A DNA stretch of 44,032 nucleotides from Chryseobacterium caseinilyticum. Its GTDB lineage: Bacteria > Bacteroidota > Bacteroidia > Flavobacteriales > Weeksellaceae. The stretch is taken from contig NZ_JACYFS010000012.1 in assembly GCF_014837145.1 (NCBI RefSeq), positions 1 to 44,032 of the forward strand, in the 5' to 3' direction. Within the stretch, counting starts at the first letter, position 1; each line of letters opens with the position of its first letter. A model generated the notes under the pieces. The model worked only from the letters and a program-made list of their open reading frames with translations, was not told where the DNA came from and made no database searches. The position numbers and the translations under genes were made by a program. Shown piece by piece: positions 43,039 through 44,032 of this stretch.

Positions 43039-43473
43039 ATGAAAATTTCGAATAAAAAATCTGTAAAAAAAATTGCGTGGATTACTCTTTTACTTATTAT
43101 TGCGTCTGTCTTTATACTCATTTTATCAACGTTCACAACAATCATTCTTTATCACAAAACGGTATCTTTTGTAATTATTCCTTGTCTCGTTATTTTGTTC
43201 TTGCGAATCAGGTTTACTGAAATAGATGTTTCAGGTGGATGTTTCACTATAAGAAAAATCCATCCTTTCGCGAAAAAAGGATATGTGTCTCCAAGGTTTG
43301 AATTTCCTGCATGTGCTATTCGTCAAATGGAAATCAGCAATGGTTTTGTGAGTCGACGAGTAAAAATTCTTATGGTCTCCCGAACAGTTAGCAAGAGATG
43401 TCAATTGAATTTATTGTTCTTTAATAGGAAACAGTTAGCGCGAATTGAAATGTTGTTACAAAAAAACACTTAA
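43039..43473 (+). CDS. Small membrane protein with PH-like tail
   Basis: A 144-residue protein. Two membrane helices (IAWITLLLIIASVFILILS and VSFVIIPCLVILFLRI) follow a short basic start; the C-terminal 75 residues are beta-rich with a final helix, like bacterial PH domains anchored to membranes (for example SGGCFTIRKIHPFAKKGY and LNLLFFNRKQLARIEMLL). No family could be fixed. No partner in the operon, and the downstream region to the window end is non-coding. Confidence 0.5.
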   Translation: MKISNKKSVKKIAWITLLLIIASVFILILSTFTTIILYHKTVSFVIIPCLVILFLRIRFTEIDVSGGCFTIRKIHPFAKKGYVSPRFEFPACAIRQMEISNGFVSRRVKILMVSRTVSKRCQLNLLFFNRKQLARIEMLLQKNT

Positions 43474-44032
43474 TTATGTAAAGAAAGAACGTTTTGTAAT
43501 TACTACCAAGTTTTAAAATATGGTCTGAAAGTTTTATAACTGTTGAATATTGAATTGTTGCTGCAGGTTTTCTACAGAAAATATATTTAATTGTAAGGGG
43601 GAAATCTTTTCGGGTGTCTGTAAAGCCGAATTGTCCGAACCTTCCACAAAACGTTTCAAGCTTTATCAACATTTTCCTAATGTTTAAATTGATTTGATTT
43701 CAGTTTTCCTGATGCTTGGCTGAGAGGTTATTTCCAAATAAAAATCAGAATCCTCAAAACATACAAATACAGTTTATTGAAATTTTGACTCTTGTCAAAC
43801 TCAAAATTAAAATTATCTTGTGACACGTGTTCACAGCTAATTTGTCAAGAGGCAGATCGGGTTAAAGAATAGAAAAGGTAGCAATTTCCTGCACCTGCAA
43901 TTTACAGAATCAATAGATTTTTAATATCGGCTTTGGGTAGAAAAGGTCTCGGCCGTACAAGCAGCAAGTAGAGATTATGTGCTAAAAATATTGATGTATT
44001 TAAATCTCAATATATCAGTAATTATTTAAATT
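43474..44032. other. Window end without a supported gene
   Basis: No convincing gene on either strand. An 83-codon minus-strand frame at 43421-43672 overlaps the preceding gene and has no start signal. I see no repeat or RNA feature. Confidence 0.3.

Noticed and set aside
43421..43672. 83-codon minus-strand frame at the end
   Set aside because: Overlaps the 3' end of a better gene and has no family-like pattern.

Overview
The window looks like chromosome of a Bacteroidota species of the Flavobacteriia, most likely Chryseobacterium or a close relative. The evidence is AT-rich DNA, TAnnTTTG-type -7 promoter elements, a T9SS-sorted secreted protease, DUF6520 and RteC family proteins, and a Bacteroidetes-type tra/mob conjugation module. 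This assignment rests on recognising protein families by eye, not on a search.

Region 1 (1-4.4 kb): a minus-strand operon encodes a small lipoprotein, an overlapping 57-residue Cys-containing peptide, a MauE/DoxX membrane protein with a large C-terminal domain, and a secreted Cys-rich DUF6520 protein. It ends in a strong terminator. Divergent to it is a membrane-anchored TPR regulator with an AraC-type DNA-binding domain. This looks like a self-contained, poorly described secreted-peptide or redox cargo module.

Region 2 (4.4-21.4 kb): an integrative conjugative element core. It has an rteC-type regulator; mobC, mobB and mobA on the minus strand (coupling protein, MOBP relaxase, accessory protein); a candidate oriT inverted repeat; a ParA-like traA; a DUF3408 protein; traD; and then an apparently intact traE-F-G-I-J-K-L-M-N-O-Q operon for the type IV secretion channel. 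The operon starts with a leader carrying an intrinsic-terminator hairpin and ends at a terminator after traQ. No integrase, rteA/rteB or traP primase is in the window.

Region 3 (21.4-38.4 kb): an AT-rich accessory region of mostly unrelated small genes. These include a secreted beta-rich protein, a PH-like/4-TM/beta-barrel gene set, a YD-like secreted protein, a lipoprotein, an M43 metalloprotease, a frameshifted WG-repeat protein, a broken DUF1016 nuclease, an FAD/NAD(P) protein, an SDR and a DUF2383 protein with a lost start, an IS fragment, a methyltransferase and a Fic AMPylase. Two non-coding structures stand out. One is a short motif (ATCGTTTTTTGAGATT-like) found eight times, always in the same orientation and almost always between genes. 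The other is a set of six TGTACA-type iterons spaced exactly 20-21 bp, containing a perfect 32-bp palindrome, upstream of the methyltransferase.

Region 4 (38.4-44.0 kb): an OpuC-type glycine betaine/choline ABC transporter (ATPase plus fused permease/binding protein), tRNA 3'-end-like remnants beside a second fragment of the same IS, a pair of small helix-turn-helix proteins, and a small membrane protein. The tRNA remnants suggest an old integration boundary.
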